Source: Ruminococcus sp. NK3A76 (GTDB taxonomy: Bacteria; Bacillota; Clostridia; Oscillospirales; Ruminococcaceae). Taken from it: 64,000 bases of DNA. Where the stretch lies: assembly GCF_000686125.1 (NCBI RefSeq), contig NZ_JMMA01000002.1, positions 868,001-932,000 of the forward strand, written 5' to 3'. This document shows positions 17,340 through 26,200 of the stretch, piece after piece. Made by a program: the position numbers and the translations under genes. How positions within the stretch are numbered: position 1 is the first letter of the stretch; every line of letters begins with the position of its first letter. The notes beneath the pieces are model-generated. The model made no database searches, was not told the origin of the DNA, and worked only from the letters and a program-made list of their open reading frames with translations.

Positions 17340-18536
17340 GTGAAAATATTAGTAGTTAATGCAGGCTCATCTTCTCTTAAGTATCAGCTCCTCAACATGG
17401 AGAATGAGGAAGTTATCGCAAAGGGCAACTGTGACAGGATTGGCATCGGCGGCCACGTTTCCGCAAAGACAGGCGACGGCAGAGCATTAGAGGCTGACTG
17501 TGATTTCCCGACACACACCGAGGCTTTTGAAAAGCTCGTTGAAGTGCTCACAACAGGTGAGACAAAGGTCATCGACTCCATGGCTGAGATATCTGCTGTA
17601 GGTCACAGAATAGTACAGGGCGCTGAAGTTTTCAAGGAGACCTGCCTTGTTACCGATGAGGTAATAGATAAGATAGACTCTCTCGCAGAGCTCGCACCTG
17701 TTCACAACCACCCCCACGCACTCGCACTCCGTGCCTGCAAGAAGGTGCTTCCCGAGGGTACACCTCAGGCAGTTGTTTTCGATACAGCATTCCATTCCAA
17801 TATGCCGAGAAAGGCTTATCTCTTCGGTCTGCCCTATGAGGATTACGAGAACTACGCTGTAAGAAAGTACGGCTTCCACGGCACATCACACCGCTTTGTA
17901 TCTGCTGAGCTCGCAAAGGTGCTCGGCAAGGACTTAAAGGACCTTAAGATAGTTTCCTGCCACCTCGGCAATGGTTCTTCCATCACAGCTGTCAAGGACG
18001 GTATCTCGGTAGACACATCAATGGGCTTCACACCCCTTGACGGTCTTGTAATGGGCACACGCTGCGGCGCTGTTGACCCGTCTGCTATTACATTCGTTAT
18101 GAAGAAGCACGGCTTCACACCCGACGAGATGACAGACTACATGAACAAGAAGTCCGGCTTCCTCGGCGTTTCGGGCATCAGCTCCGACAACAGAGACATT
18201 CAGGCTGCTGCTGACAAGGGCAACGAGAGAGCACAGGCTGTTTCCGAGCTGCTCACATACCAGATAAAGAAGTACATCGGCTCCTACGCTGCTGCTATGA
18301 ACGGCGTTGACGCTATACTCTTTACCGGCGGTATCGGCGAGAACTCGCCCGAGGTAAGAGCTGCTGTTCTAAGCGATATGGATTTCTTAGGCATAGAGCT
18401 CGACGCTGCTGCAAACAACGTTCGTGGCAAGCTCACAAAGATCTCCACAGACGCTTCCAAGGTGGCTTGCTATGTTGTTCCCACAAACGAGGAGCTTCTT
18501 ATCGCAAGAGACACACTTGCACTTATCTCAAAGTAA
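17340..18536 (+). CDS. ackA: Acetate kinase
   Basis: 398 residues. VVNAGSSSLKYQL at the N terminus, FDTAFHSNMP, GFHGTSHRFVS, HLGNGSSITA, GFTPLDGLVMGTRCG and LFTGGIGENS are all present. It converts acetyl phosphate and ADP to acetate and ATP, the last energy-yielding step of acetate fermentation. The start is GTG, with GAAAGGATG upstream. Phosphotransacetylase (pta), often adjacent, is not here. Codon use is more biased (AAG, CTC, GCT) than in neighbours, as expected for a highly expressed enzyme. Confidence 0.98.
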   Translation: MKILVVNAGSSSLKYQLLNMENEEVIAKGNCDRIGIGGHVSAKTGDGRALEADCDFPTHTEAFEKLVEVLTTGETKVIDSMAEISAVGHRIVQGAEVFKETCLVTDEVIDKIDSLAELAPVHNHPHALALRACKKVLPEGTPQAVVFDTAFHSNMPRKAYLFGLPYEDYENYAVRKYGFHGTSHRFVSAELAKVLGKDLKDLKIVSCHLGNGSSITAVKDGISVDTSMGFTPLDGLVMGTRCGAVDPSAITFVMKKHGFTPDEMTDYMNKKSGFLGVSGISSDNRDIQAAADKGNERAQAVSELLTYQIKKYIGSYAAAMNGVDAILFTGGIGENSPEVRAAVLSDMDFLGIELDAAANNVRGKLTKISTDASKVACYVVPTNEELLIARDTLALISK

Positions 18537-18549
18537 TATAGGCAAAGCT

Positions 18550-18584
18550 AAAGCCCTGCTCATCACGAGCAGGGCTTTATTAGT
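18550..18584 (+). terminator. Terminator of ackA
   Basis: AAAGCCCTGCTC and GAGCAGGGCTTT form the stem, with TTATTAGTT after it. Confidence 0.92.
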
Positions 18585-18596
18585 TGGTGGCTTTTG

Positions 18597-18677
18597 AGGT
18601 ATCGTCTGCGGAAATGATTTTATAATCCGTCCGCCGCAAGGCGGACACCTCAATTATGCATTATGCATTATGCATTG
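18597..18677. repeat. Heptamer element, right half (ATGCATT type)
   Basis: GAGGTATCG (18597-18605) is followed by GTCCGCCGCAAGGCGGACACCTC and then the period-7 run AATTATG CATTATG CATTATG CATTGAT. The left heptamer arm is missing. Confidence 0.75.
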
Positions 18678-18678
18678 A

Positions 18679-18921
18679 TCATGGAATGATCCTGTAATTA
18701 TCCGCCGCATTCTCCTTTGTGGCGTATTCGCTGATAGACAGCACCTCGGCCTTGAGGGGCTTTACGCCCATGTTTATCTCGATGACATCGCCGACCTTCA
18801 CGTCGTATGACGCACGGGCTATCTTGCCGTTTACCGAGATCTTGCCGGCATCGCAGGCCTCGTTTGCAACGGTGCGGCGCTTTATCAGCCTTGTTATCTT
18901 CAGGTATTTGTCAAGTCTCAT
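18679..18921 (-). CDS. rqcP: S4-domain RNA-binding protein RqcP (YabO)
   Basis: An 80-residue single S4 domain: MRLDKYLKITRLIKRRTVAN at the start, then GKISVNGK and KVGDVIEI. RqcP stabilises P-site tRNA on obstructed large ribosomal subunits during poly-alanine tailing in bacterial ribosome quality control. Its position downstream of mazG and hup matches the yabN-(hup)-yabO order known in Firmicutes. Confidence 0.9.
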   Translation of the reverse strand: MRLDKYLKITRLIKRRTVANEACDAGKISVNGKIARASYDVKVGDVIEINMGVKPLKAEVLSISEYATKENAADNYRIIP

Positions 18922-18942
18922 TTTCTTTCCTTTCTGCTTAAG

Positions 18943-18973
18943 TAAAAAAGCCCGGGCATTTAGAGCCCAGGCT
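18943..18973 (-). terminator. Terminator between hup and rqcP
   Basis: Minus-strand CAGCCTGGGC...GCCCGGGCT followed by TTTTTT. The stem has a mismatch or two. It would limit read-through into rqcP. Confidence 0.82.
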
Positions 18974-18991
18974 GATCATCATAAGTTCTGA

Positions 18992-19267
18992 TTACTTGTT
19001 TACAGCATCCTTAAGAGCCTGTGAGGGCTTGAAAGCAGGAACCTTCTTAGCAGGGATGTGTATAGCCTTCTTTGTGAGGGGGTTGATACCGTCCTTAGCA
19101 GCTCTCTCTCTAACCTCGAATGTACCGAAGCCTACGAGTGTGATCTTGTCACCCTTCTCAAGTGTCTCGCTGATAGCGTCAACTACAGCGCTGAGAACTC
19201 TGCCGGCCTCTGCCTTGGAATAGTCTCCGTTCTTTGCAATAACTTCAATAAGCTCTGCCTTTGTCAT
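18992..19267 (-). CDS. hup: HU family DNA-binding protein
   Basis: 91 residues: MTKAELIEVIAK, the helix pair, LVGFGTFEVRERAAKDG on the beta arm, and IPAKKVPAFKPSQALKDAV at the end. It is a nucleoid-associated dimer that bends DNA. The start at 19267 is set by GGAGGTATAAAAAC upstream. It has its own promoter and terminator although it sits inside the mazG-rqcP cluster. Confidence 0.97.
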   Translation of the reverse strand: MTKAELIEVIAKNGDYSKAEAGRVLSAVVDAISETLEKGDKITLVGFGTFEVRERAAKDGINPLTKKAIHIPAKKVPAFKPSQALKDAVNK

Positions 19268-19288
19268 GTTTTTATACCTCCATAGTGT

Positions 19289-19318
19289 TTTATATTCATT
19301 AACAGTATGATCTGTCAA
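19289..19318 (-). promoter_or_regulatory. Promoter of hup
   Basis: Minus-strand TTGACA (19313-19318), 18 bp, TATAAA (19289-19294). Confidence 0.8.
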
Positions 19319-19330
19319 TTTTAACTTGAA

Positions 19331-20098
19331 TCAGTATGAATAAAGCTCGTTTGCGCCGATGTCCTTAAGCTCTCTGCCGCTCTTTTCAAGCTGCGAGAAA
19401 CGTGTGATGAACTCCTTGCAGCAGTCTGCGAGCGCTTCCTCGCAATCGACATCGTTCTTTCTTGCAAGTGCTGTTACGAGCATCAGAAGATCAGCTATCT
19501 CGCTTGTGGGCTTTCTCTCCTCCGACTTGCTTACCGCAATGTCTGAAAGCGCAGTCTTTATAAGCGAAAATATCTCGTCCTCGGTCTCAAAGTCGATGCC
19601 GGCTCTTGCTGCACGCTTGCCGAGCTTCTGGGCACGCATGAGCGCAGGGAAGTTCTTAGGCACGCTTTCCAGTGTGTCGGTGTAAGTCTCCTGCCCCTTG
19701 GTCTGCTTCTTTATAGCGTCCCAGTTGGTGAGCACCTTGTCTACCGTGTCAGCCTGAACATCTCCGAAAACGTGGGGGTGACGCACGATGAGTTTTTTGC
19801 ACAGCTCGTCTGCGACATCGTCAAGGGTGAACACGCCCTTTTCCTCCTCGATGACCGAATGGAAAACAGCCTGGAGCATGACATCGCCAAGCTCCTCTCT
19901 GAGCATCTCAGCGCTGCAGCAGTCGATAGCGTCTGCCACCTCGTAGGCTTCCTCGATCATGTCCTTCTTGATACTGGAGTGTGTCTGCACCTTATCCCAC
20001 GGGCAGCCGTTCTCAGAACGGAGTATCCTGACTATCTCCTGCATATCGTAGACATTGTAGTTATCCTTTTCGAGTATTGCCTTTATACGTTGCTCCAT
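19331..20098 (-). CDS. mazG: MazG-type nucleoside triphosphate pyrophosphohydrolase
   Basis: 255 residues. The first MazG domain has LRSENGCPWDKVQTHSSIK, EEAYEVADAID, EELGDVMLQAVFH and the metal-binding EExxE/ExxD pattern; a second, weaker MazG-like half follows (EIADLLMLVTAL). It cleaves aberrant NTPs to NMPs. The start at 20098 is preferred (AAAGGGATG upstream). It is followed by hup and preceded by the SpoVB-like gene, the gene order of the B. subtilis yabM-yabN-yabO region. Confidence 0.93.
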   Translation of the reverse strand: MEQRIKAILEKDNYNVYDMQEIVRILRSENGCPWDKVQTHSSIKKDMIEEAYEVADAIDCCSAEMLREELGDVMLQAVFHSVIEEEKGVFTLDDVADELCKKLIVRHPHVFGDVQADTVDKVLTNWDAIKKQTKGQETYTDTLESVPKNFPALMRAQKLGKRAARAGIDFETEDEIFSLIKTALSDIAVSKSEERKPTSEIADLLMLVTALARKNDVDCEEALADCCKEFITRFSQLEKSGRELKDIGANELYSY

Positions 20099-20162
20099 AC
20101 ACTTCATCCCTTTAAGAATTTTATCCGTGTACATATTATTTTAACTCATATCGCCGCATTTT

Positions 20163-21824
20163 TCAAGCCCTTTTTGCAATTTTTTTTAATTTTCCTTGAA
20201 AAAGCACTCTTTTCGGCATAATGTTCAATAAATACAGTGAAAAAATGTATATTATGCTACCCGAGAGTATAGAAATCAACAAGCAAGCCCGGGAATTTTT
20301 GGTAAGAATGCCGGTAAAAAGCCTGTCATAGCAAAGCCTTGCGCCTGCCGCACACAGCATGGCCGCAAACGCCGGAGAAAGTATACATTTTCTTACATCA
20401 GGCAGGCTGCCGCAGCTCTTTTTGAGCAGTATGAGCGCAATGAGCAGAGCCGTCATATCAGCCGCCACGAGCGAGAGCGCTGCCCCTGTGACACCAAGCC
20501 CCGGAATGAGCATAAAGGTCAGATTTCCCATTAGCTTCACAAGGCAGGAGACAAGCATTATCCGCACGCAGCTTTTCGGCCTGCCGACTGCCTGTAAAAG
20601 CGCAAACACCGGCGGCAGCATACACCCGGCAGAAAGCCCTGCGCACAGCACCGCAAAAGCATCTGCCGATACGGCTGTTTCGTACACCCTTGCCGGGAAC
20701 AGAAACTGTAATACCTCACGAGAAAACACCGTCATGCCAAACGATGCCGGGAAAGCGATGAGCGATGAGAGAAGGAAAATATCATCAAGCCCCTTTCTGA
20801 GCTCTGCCTTGTCGCCGCAGGCTCGTGCCTTTGATACCTTGGGAAGTGCCGGTTTGCCGAGCATGGCTGTAAAACCGGGGATTATCCCAGTGACGGTGAG
20901 TGCGAGCGCTGTGAAAGAGCCGTAGATAAACTCCGGGATATCCTGAGCTTCAATGCCCGAGCCGCCGAGAGGGGAGATATCAAGCAGCCCCCTGCCTTGC
21001 AGGTGTCCAAGCATCGCAGGCACAGTCAGCAGGTCAACGGTGTTTATGAGCGTCGATATCGCCGCAGTCATCGCTATCGGGAAAGCGTAGCCTGTAAGCT
21101 CCCTTATGATGTGCCGGCGGCTGTCGGTGCATCTGTCCTTTTCAAGCTGTCGCTTTGTTATGCCGTCACCCTTTATCCTGAGCCGCAGGGCGAGATATAT
21201 GCACGCAAACAGCGACGACATACTCACCCCGAGGATAGATGCCGCAGCGGTGAGCGAGAGGGCAGTCGGCGTGTCGTAAAGCCCTTTGGTCTTTTTGTAT
21301 GTAATGTATGCAAAGGCAAGGCCTAACAGCAGCTTGAAAAACGCCTCGATAGTCTCGGATACGGCGGTGGGTATCATGTCGCAAAGCCCCTCTGAATACC
21401 CTCTGTAGACGGATATCACGCAGCAAAAAAGCACAGTCGGTGCTGCGGCTATAAGCCCGGGGCTGAGGTTTGCCGAGCCTGAGAGAGACTTTGATATCAC
21501 CCCTGAACAGAGTGCTGTGATAAGTGCCGCCACCGCCCCTGTGAGTGTGAAAAAAGCCAGTGCCGTGCGGCGGATCTTTCGGGCGTTTTTGTATCTTTCA
21601 AGGGCGAAGTTCTCAGCCGTCATGATAGCCACGGCAGACGGTATGCCGCCTATAGCTATGGCATACACCGGCGTGAACACCGCATACACGCTCTGAAAGC
21701 AAGCCATGCCCGTGCCGCCCAGGAGATTTGTGAGCATCAGCTTATAGAAAAGCCCCATCACCTTTGTCACGGCCACCATTGTCATAAGAATGAACGACCC
21801 CTTGTAAAAGCTCTGTCCTTTCAA
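20163..21824 (-). CDS. SpoVB/YabM-like polysaccharide (lipid II-type) flippase
   Basis: 553 residues with about 14 membrane helices in the MOP superfamily arrangement, starting KGSFILMTMVAVTKVMGLFYK and containing the GGTGMACFQSVYAVF loop. Such proteins move lipid-linked cell-wall or spore-cortex precursors. The start codon is TTG (21822-21824), with AGGGGGTG 6 nt upstream and no better ATG nearby. That ribosome binding site is the 3' arm of a strong hairpin (see 21823-21864). Its place next to mazG argues for the YabM/SpoVB group rather than MurJ. Confidence 0.85.
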   Translation of the reverse strand: MKGQSFYKGSFILMTMVAVTKVMGLFYKLMLTNLLGGTGMACFQSVYAVFTPVYAIAIGGIPSAVAIMTAENFALERYKNARKIRRTALAFFTLTGAVAALITALCSGVISKSLSGSANLSPGLIAAAPTVLFCCVISVYRGYSEGLCDMIPTAVSETIEAFFKLLLGLAFAYITYKKTKGLYDTPTALSLTAAASILGVSMSSLFACIYLALRLRIKGDGITKRQLEKDRCTDSRRHIIRELTGYAFPIAMTAAISTLINTVDLLTVPAMLGHLQGRGLLDISPLGGSGIEAQDIPEFIYGSFTALALTVTGIIPGFTAMLGKPALPKVSKARACGDKAELRKGLDDIFLLSSLIAFPASFGMTVFSREVLQFLFPARVYETAVSADAFAVLCAGLSAGCMLPPVFALLQAVGRPKSCVRIMLVSCLVKLMGNLTFMLIPGLGVTGAALSLVAADMTALLIALILLKKSCGSLPDVRKCILSPAFAAMLCAAGARLCYDRLFTGILTKNSRACLLISILSGSIIYIFSLYLLNIMPKRVLFQGKLKKIAKRA

Positions 21825-21864
21825 AAAAACACCCCCTCTTGGATAATATTATCCGAAAGGGGGA
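21823..21864 (-). promoter_or_regulatory. Terminator-like hairpin that contains the ribosome binding site of the flippase gene
   Basis: On the minus strand CCCCCTTT, an inner palindrome GGATAATATTATCC, and AAGAGGGGG form a strong stem followed by seven T residues. The T-run ends in the TTG start codon and the 3' arm is the Shine-Dalgarno sequence. It can both terminate transcription from the MATE gene and hide the ribosome binding site. Confidence 0.8.
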
Positions 21865-21874
21865 ATTATTCTTA

Positions 21875-23254
21875 TCAGGCGGTCTCGGCTTCGAGCTTTT
21901 TCATGTCCTTGAATTCAATATAGCACATTACTATAGCGATTATAGCCGAGATAAAGTCTGCTATAGGGCCTGCGTAAACTATGCCGTCGATGCCCATTAT
22001 ACGGGGGAGTATCAGCAGAGCCGGCAGGAAGAAGATTATCTGCCTTGTGAGAGAGAGGAACACGCCCTTGATAGCCTTGCCGATAGATGTAAAGAATGTC
22101 GATGTAACAGGCTGCAATGCCACGAGCCACAGGAAGAAAAGAAATCTTCTCATAAAGCGTATGCCGAACTCGAAATACTCGGGCGTGCCGTCGCCGAACA
22201 GCGAGAGTATCTGCTTCGGGAATACCTGGAAGCATACAAAGCATACAAACGAGAACCCGACTGCAAACACGCTTGCGAGCATATAGGCTTTCTTTACCCT
22301 GTCAAATCTCTTAGCACCGTAGTTAAAGCTCTCTATCGGCTGCGTGCCCTGCGAGAGGCCTATTACTATCGAGAAGACGAGCTGGCTTATCTTCATTATG
22401 ATGCCTGCACAGGAGAGCGGTATGCTGTCGCCGTAGACGCTCTGTGCGCCGTAGGTCTTTAGCGAGTTGTTAAGAACTACCTGCACTATCATCATAGCTA
22501 TCTGGTTGAAAAACGATGCCATTCCGATAGCGAATATCTTCCTGCAATAGCTGAGTGAGGGCTTGAGGTGCTTGGGGCTGAGAGTGACAGTCTTGCAGCT
22601 GAATCTCAGATACCATAAAACGATAAGCCCCGATATCAGCTGACCTATGACTGTAGCGATAGCCGCACCCTTCATGCCCCATTCAAAGCCTACAACGAAC
22701 ACCGCATCGAGAATGGTGTTGATTATAGCGCCTGTGAGCGAGCATATCATAGTCATTCTCGGGCTGCCGTCTGCCCTGATAAGGTGGCCGCCGCCTGTCG
22801 TCAGCACAAGGAACGGGAAGCCGAATGCCGTGATGCTGACATAATCTGCAGCGTAGGGCATTACATCATCAGGCGAGCCGAAAAGCCGCAGCAATGGCTT
22901 TAAGAAGACAAGCGTTATCACCATGAGCGCAACACCGCTTATCACGAGCATGGTGGCGGCGTTGCCCATAAAGTAAGGCGCTTTTTCCTTTTTGCCCTGA
23001 CCGAGCGTTAAGTTGAAAGCCGACGCACCGCCTATACCGAACAGCAGCGAGAGCGCAATACACGAGGTGGTAAGAGGGAACGCCACATTGGTCGCAGCGT
23101 TGCCGAGCATACCGACCTTCTGGCCGATAAAGAGCTGGTCTACGATGTTGTAAAGTGCGCCCACGAGCATTGCTATGATGCTTGGTATTGAGAATTTCAG
23201 CATCAGCTTGCCGACAGGGTCAGTGCCGAGGATATTCTGTTTTGTGTTGTCCAT
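21875..23254 (-). CDS. MATE family efflux transporter (MepA-like)
   Basis: 459 residues and 12 helices. The N-terminal KLMLKFSIPSIIAMLVGALYN and IVDQLFIGQ, and GIGGASAFNLTLGQGKK, match the MATE signature of the MepA/DinF branch. It exports drugs or metabolites against Na+ or H+. AAAAAGGAATG precedes the ATG. It may be co-transcribed with the flippase gene below, subject to the intervening hairpin. Confidence 0.92.
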   Translation of the reverse strand: MDNTKQNILGTDPVGKLMLKFSIPSIIAMLVGALYNIVDQLFIGQKVGMLGNAATNVAFPLTTSCIALSLLFGIGGASAFNLTLGQGKKEKAPYFMGNAATMLVISGVALMVITLVFLKPLLRLFGSPDDVMPYAADYVSITAFGFPFLVLTTGGGHLIRADGSPRMTMICSLTGAIINTILDAVFVVGFEWGMKGAAIATVIGQLISGLIVLWYLRFSCKTVTLSPKHLKPSLSYCRKIFAIGMASFFNQIAMMIVQVVLNNSLKTYGAQSVYGDSIPLSCAGIIMKISQLVFSIVIGLSQGTQPIESFNYGAKRFDRVKKAYMLASVFAVGFSFVCFVCFQVFPKQILSLFGDGTPEYFEFGIRFMRRFLFFLWLVALQPVTSTFFTSIGKAIKGVFLSLTRQIIFFLPALLILPRIMGIDGIVYAGPIADFISAIIAIVMCYIEFKDMKKLEAETA

Positions 23255-23285
23255 TTTATCATTCCTTTTTTAGGAAAAACCTATG

Positions 23286-23324
23286 CAAAAATTATCATTC
23301 CCCCACGAAAAACGCAAGGGAATG
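23286..23324 (-). terminator. Terminator of the GH3 gene
   Basis: Minus-strand CATTCCCTTGCG and CGTGGGGGAATG (with a mismatch) enclose TTTTT; ATAATTTTT follows. Confidence 0.78.
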
Positions 23325-23393
23325 ACCTCTATAACTATTATATTACAGTATCCGGCATATTTCAAGCCGTTTTGATAAAATTTATTGATTTGC

Positions 23394-25472
23394 TCAAATA
23401 TTGACCCCGATGCTCACAAAATCTGTGCCATTTAGCTTACAGCTGAGCTCGTCGGGCTGGTGGGTCGATGCATAGAGCTTAAAGCTGCCTGCCCTTACTC
23501 TCTCGCCCTGCTCTGTGACAAAGGTAAACGCCTTGTCTGGTATCTTAACTGTCACCTCGCCGCTTTGACCTGCCTTTGTGTCAACTCTTGCAAAGCCGCA
23601 GAGGTGGTAGTTCTCACGGCATCTTTCATCGTCAGGCTTGATGTATAGCTCTATTACGTCCTGCGTGTCGCTGCTGCCTGTGTTCTTGAAGCTGACCTTT
23701 GCATTGCCGCTGTCGTAAGTGAGCCCGGTCACCTCGACCTTGGAATAAGTAAGCCCGAAGCCGAACGGATAGAGCACGTTGCTGCCGTTTTCGATGTATC
23801 TGTATGTCCTGCCCTTCATCGAGTAGTCGGTGAAGTCGGGCAGCTCGTCAGCGTCCTTGTAGAATGTCACGGGCAGCTTTGCAGAGGGTGATATCCTGCC
23901 GAAAAGTATATCCGCAAGCGCTCTGCCGCCCTCAGCGCCGCTGTACCATGCGTGTATCAGCGCATCAAACTCAGTCTCGGTGTTTATAGCGCTTCCTGCG
24001 GCAACTACGGCGATAACAGGCTTGCCCGTCTTCCTGACGCACTCGATGAGCCTGCGCTGGCTCTCGGGAAGGCGGAGGTCGAGCTTGTCACCTGCGGCGA
24101 ATTCGTTGCCTGTGTCGCCCTCCTCGCCCTCGATAGTTGCATCAAGGCCTAAGCAGAGGATAACAACATCAGCAAGCGATGCTACAGTGTATGCTTCGCT
24201 GAGTCTGTCGTCAGGCTGTGCGAGCACCGACACTCTGTCCTTGAACAGGTGGCAGCCCTCGGAATAGAGCACACGCCCGTCAAAGCTGTCCTTTATGCCT
24301 TCAAGGAAGGTGTGGTATGTATCGGAGGTGCCGTTGTAGTTGCCCTCCAGAACTGCCGTGCTCGTGGCTGTGGGGCCTATCACGGCAATGGTTTTCAGTT
24401 TGCTTTTGTCAAGCGGGAGAATGCCGTTGTTTTCAAGCAGCACTATTGCCTTCTGCGATGCTTCATACGACTTCTGCTTGTGCTCGTCGCAGGCGCAGAC
24501 GGTGTAGGGGATATCATCATAAGGCGTGCTGCCGCCCAGCATACCGAGCTTGTATCTTGTAGTAAAGAGGTGAACTGCCGCTTCTCTTATCTTCTCCTCA
24601 GTGGTGAGCCCCTGTTCAAGAGCTGCGATAAGGTTAACATAGCAGCAGCCGCAGTTTACGTCGCACCCGGCATTGAGAGCCATAGCAGCGCTCTCGACAG
24701 CGTTAGATGTCACCATGTGGTGAGTGTGGAAATCATTTATAGCCCAGCAGTCTGACACGAAGTAGCCTGCAAAGCCCCAGTCATGCAGCTTGCTCATAAG
24801 GAAATCGCTCGCACAGGCAGGCTCGCCGTTAACACGGTTGTATGCGCCCATAACGCCCTCAACGTCAGCTTCCTTTACAAGCTCCTCAAATGCGTAGAGA
24901 TAGGTGTCTTCAAGGTCAAATGCATCTGCCTCGGCATTGAATTCATGCCTTACCCCCTCAGGCCCCGAGTGAACTGCAAAGTGCTTGGCGCAGGCGGCGG
25001 TCTTCAAGATATCTTCATCGCCCTGCAGGCCGTGAACGTAAGCCTTGCCGAGCGTTGCTGTCAGGAATGGGTCCTCGCCGTATGTTTCCTGCCCTCTGCC
25101 CCAGCGTGGGTCACGGAATATGTTGATGTTGGGCGCCCACATAGTAAGCCCTTTGTAGATATCCCTGTCGCCCTGCTTTGAGAAGACGTTGAACTTTGCC
25201 CTTGTCTCGGTAGAGGTGATGTCTGCGACTTCAAACACGAGCTTCTCATCAAAGCTCGCCGCAAGCGCTATCGCCTGCGGAAAAACGGTCGTGATGCCGT
25301 TTCTTGCAAGGCCGTGCAGAGCCTCGTTCCACCAGTTGTATGCAGGTATCCCAAGCCTTTCAATAGCCGGCGAGTCATATCTCAGCTGAGATGCTGCCTC
25401 CTCGACTGTCATTTTGCTCACAAGCTCCTGCGCTTTGTTTCTTGCATCCGAATAAGCTGCTGCATTTTTCAT
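23394..25472 (-). CDS. Glycoside hydrolase family 3 (beta-xylosidase/beta-glucosidase type)
   Basis: 692 residues without a signal peptide, so likely cytoplasmic. The N-terminal (alpha/beta)8 domain has NWWNEALHGLAR, TVFPQAIALAASFD, NIFRDPRWGRGQETYGEDP, KHFAVHSGPE and the nucleophile segment GYFVSDCWAI (Asp). The sandwich domain, with the LGLDATIEGEEGD loop, and a C-terminal fibronectin-III-like domain follow. The NWWNEALHG and HSGPE signatures favour a xylan or aryl beta-xylosidase/arabinosidase-type member acting on imported oligosaccharides. The promoter is upstream of the MITE copy at 25500, which therefore forms most of the 5' UTR. Confidence 0.93.
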   Translation of the reverse strand: MKNAAAYSDARNKAQELVSKMTVEEAASQLRYDSPAIERLGIPAYNWWNEALHGLARNGITTVFPQAIALAASFDEKLVFEVADITSTETRAKFNVFSKQGDRDIYKGLTMWAPNINIFRDPRWGRGQETYGEDPFLTATLGKAYVHGLQGDEDILKTAACAKHFAVHSGPEGVRHEFNAEADAFDLEDTYLYAFEELVKEADVEGVMGAYNRVNGEPACASDFLMSKLHDWGFAGYFVSDCWAINDFHTHHMVTSNAVESAAMALNAGCDVNCGCCYVNLIAALEQGLTTEEKIREAAVHLFTTRYKLGMLGGSTPYDDIPYTVCACDEHKQKSYEASQKAIVLLENNGILPLDKSKLKTIAVIGPTATSTAVLEGNYNGTSDTYHTFLEGIKDSFDGRVLYSEGCHLFKDRVSVLAQPDDRLSEAYTVASLADVVILCLGLDATIEGEEGDTGNEFAAGDKLDLRLPESQRRLIECVRKTGKPVIAVVAAGSAINTETEFDALIHAWYSGAEGGRALADILFGRISPSAKLPVTFYKDADELPDFTDYSMKGRTYRYIENGSNVLYPFGFGLTYSKVEVTGLTYDSGNAKVSFKNTGSSDTQDVIELYIKPDDERCRENYHLCGFARVDTKAGQSGEVTVKIPDKAFTFVTEQGERVRAGSFKLYASTHQPDELSCKLNGTDFVSIGVNI

Positions 25473-25499
25473 TTTTCTCCTTCCGCCGTGGCGGTATTA

Positions 25500-25675
25500 A
25501 AGGCAACACCGCACAAAGACCGCCTGAAGGCTTTGTACGCAACTCACTTGCATCTTTTCCGTCATATTACACATTTTTTCCTTGAAATACGGTAGTATTC
25601 CTTCGGAAAATCTGTGCAATCTGACGAAAAAGCTGACTGCGCAATTTGCGCACAATCTTCGTGCGGTGTTGCCTA
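25500..25675. repeat. MITE-like repeat element, copy 2
   Basis: 176 bp, with terminal inverted repeats AAGGCAACACCGCACAAAGA and TCTTCGTGCGGTGTTGCCT (one mismatch in 19). Inner arms CCGTCATATTACACATTTTTTCC and its imperfect inverse give a long hairpin; only short parts are quoted here. It is almost identical to the copy at 56535 and in the opposite orientation to the copies at 4163 and 27219. Confidence 0.92.
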
Positions 25676-25714
25676 AATATAAGTTGTGCGGCGGCCTTTT
25701 CCGCCGCTATACAT

Positions 25715-25743
25715 ATTATAAGATAAACCCTGTCAAAAATCAA
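25715..25743 (-). promoter_or_regulatory. Promoter of the GH3 gene
   Basis: Minus-strand TTGATT (25738-25743), 17 bp, TATAAT (25715-25720), upstream of the repeat element. Confidence 0.72.
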
Positions 25744-25815
25744 TACCCCTATAGCATCTGTTAAGAATTTGTTAGGAAATATCAGGCAGAAAAATGATAT
25801 GAAACAACACCTTTT

Positions 25816-26187
25816 TTACACCTTGCTGTCCTTTGCACGCTTTAGCAGAAAATGCATGACCGATGCAAGCGCTCCGAATAGCAGAGCAGCGCTCATTCCT
25901 GCGGCAGCTGCTGTAAAGCCGCCTGTTAAGATGCCGAGTGCGCCGTCTTCGGCGACGGCTTTTTTGACCCCCTGCGAGAGGTTGTAGCCAAAGCCTGTCA
26001 GCGGCACGCTCGCACCCGCCCCTGCAAGCCTGATAAGCGGTTCATACAGCCCTGCCGCACCTAATAACACCCCTGCTACAACGTATGCCACAAGTATCCT
26101 CGCCGGGGTGAGCTTCGTAAAGTCGATAAGCGCCTGCCCGATAAGGCAGAACACTCCTCCTGCCAAAAATGCGTAAAGATAAACCAT
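25816..26187 (-). CDS. spoVAE: Stage V sporulation protein AE
   Basis: A 123-residue membrane protein with four helices and the GFGYNLSQGVKKAVAEDG loop followed by a Gly/Ala-rich helix, as in SpoVAE. It is part of the SpoVA channel that moves dipicolinic acid into the forespore. It lies 13 bp after spoVAD. spoVAC, which often precedes spoVAD, is not beside it. Confidence 0.9.
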   Translation of the reverse strand: MVYLYAFLAGGVFCLIGQALIDFTKLTPARILVAYVVAGVLLGAAGLYEPLIRLAGAGASVPLTGFGYNLSQGVKKAVAEDGALGILTGGFTAAAAGMSAALLFGALASVMHFLLKRAKDSKV

Positions 26188-26200
26188 AAAGCACCCCTCC

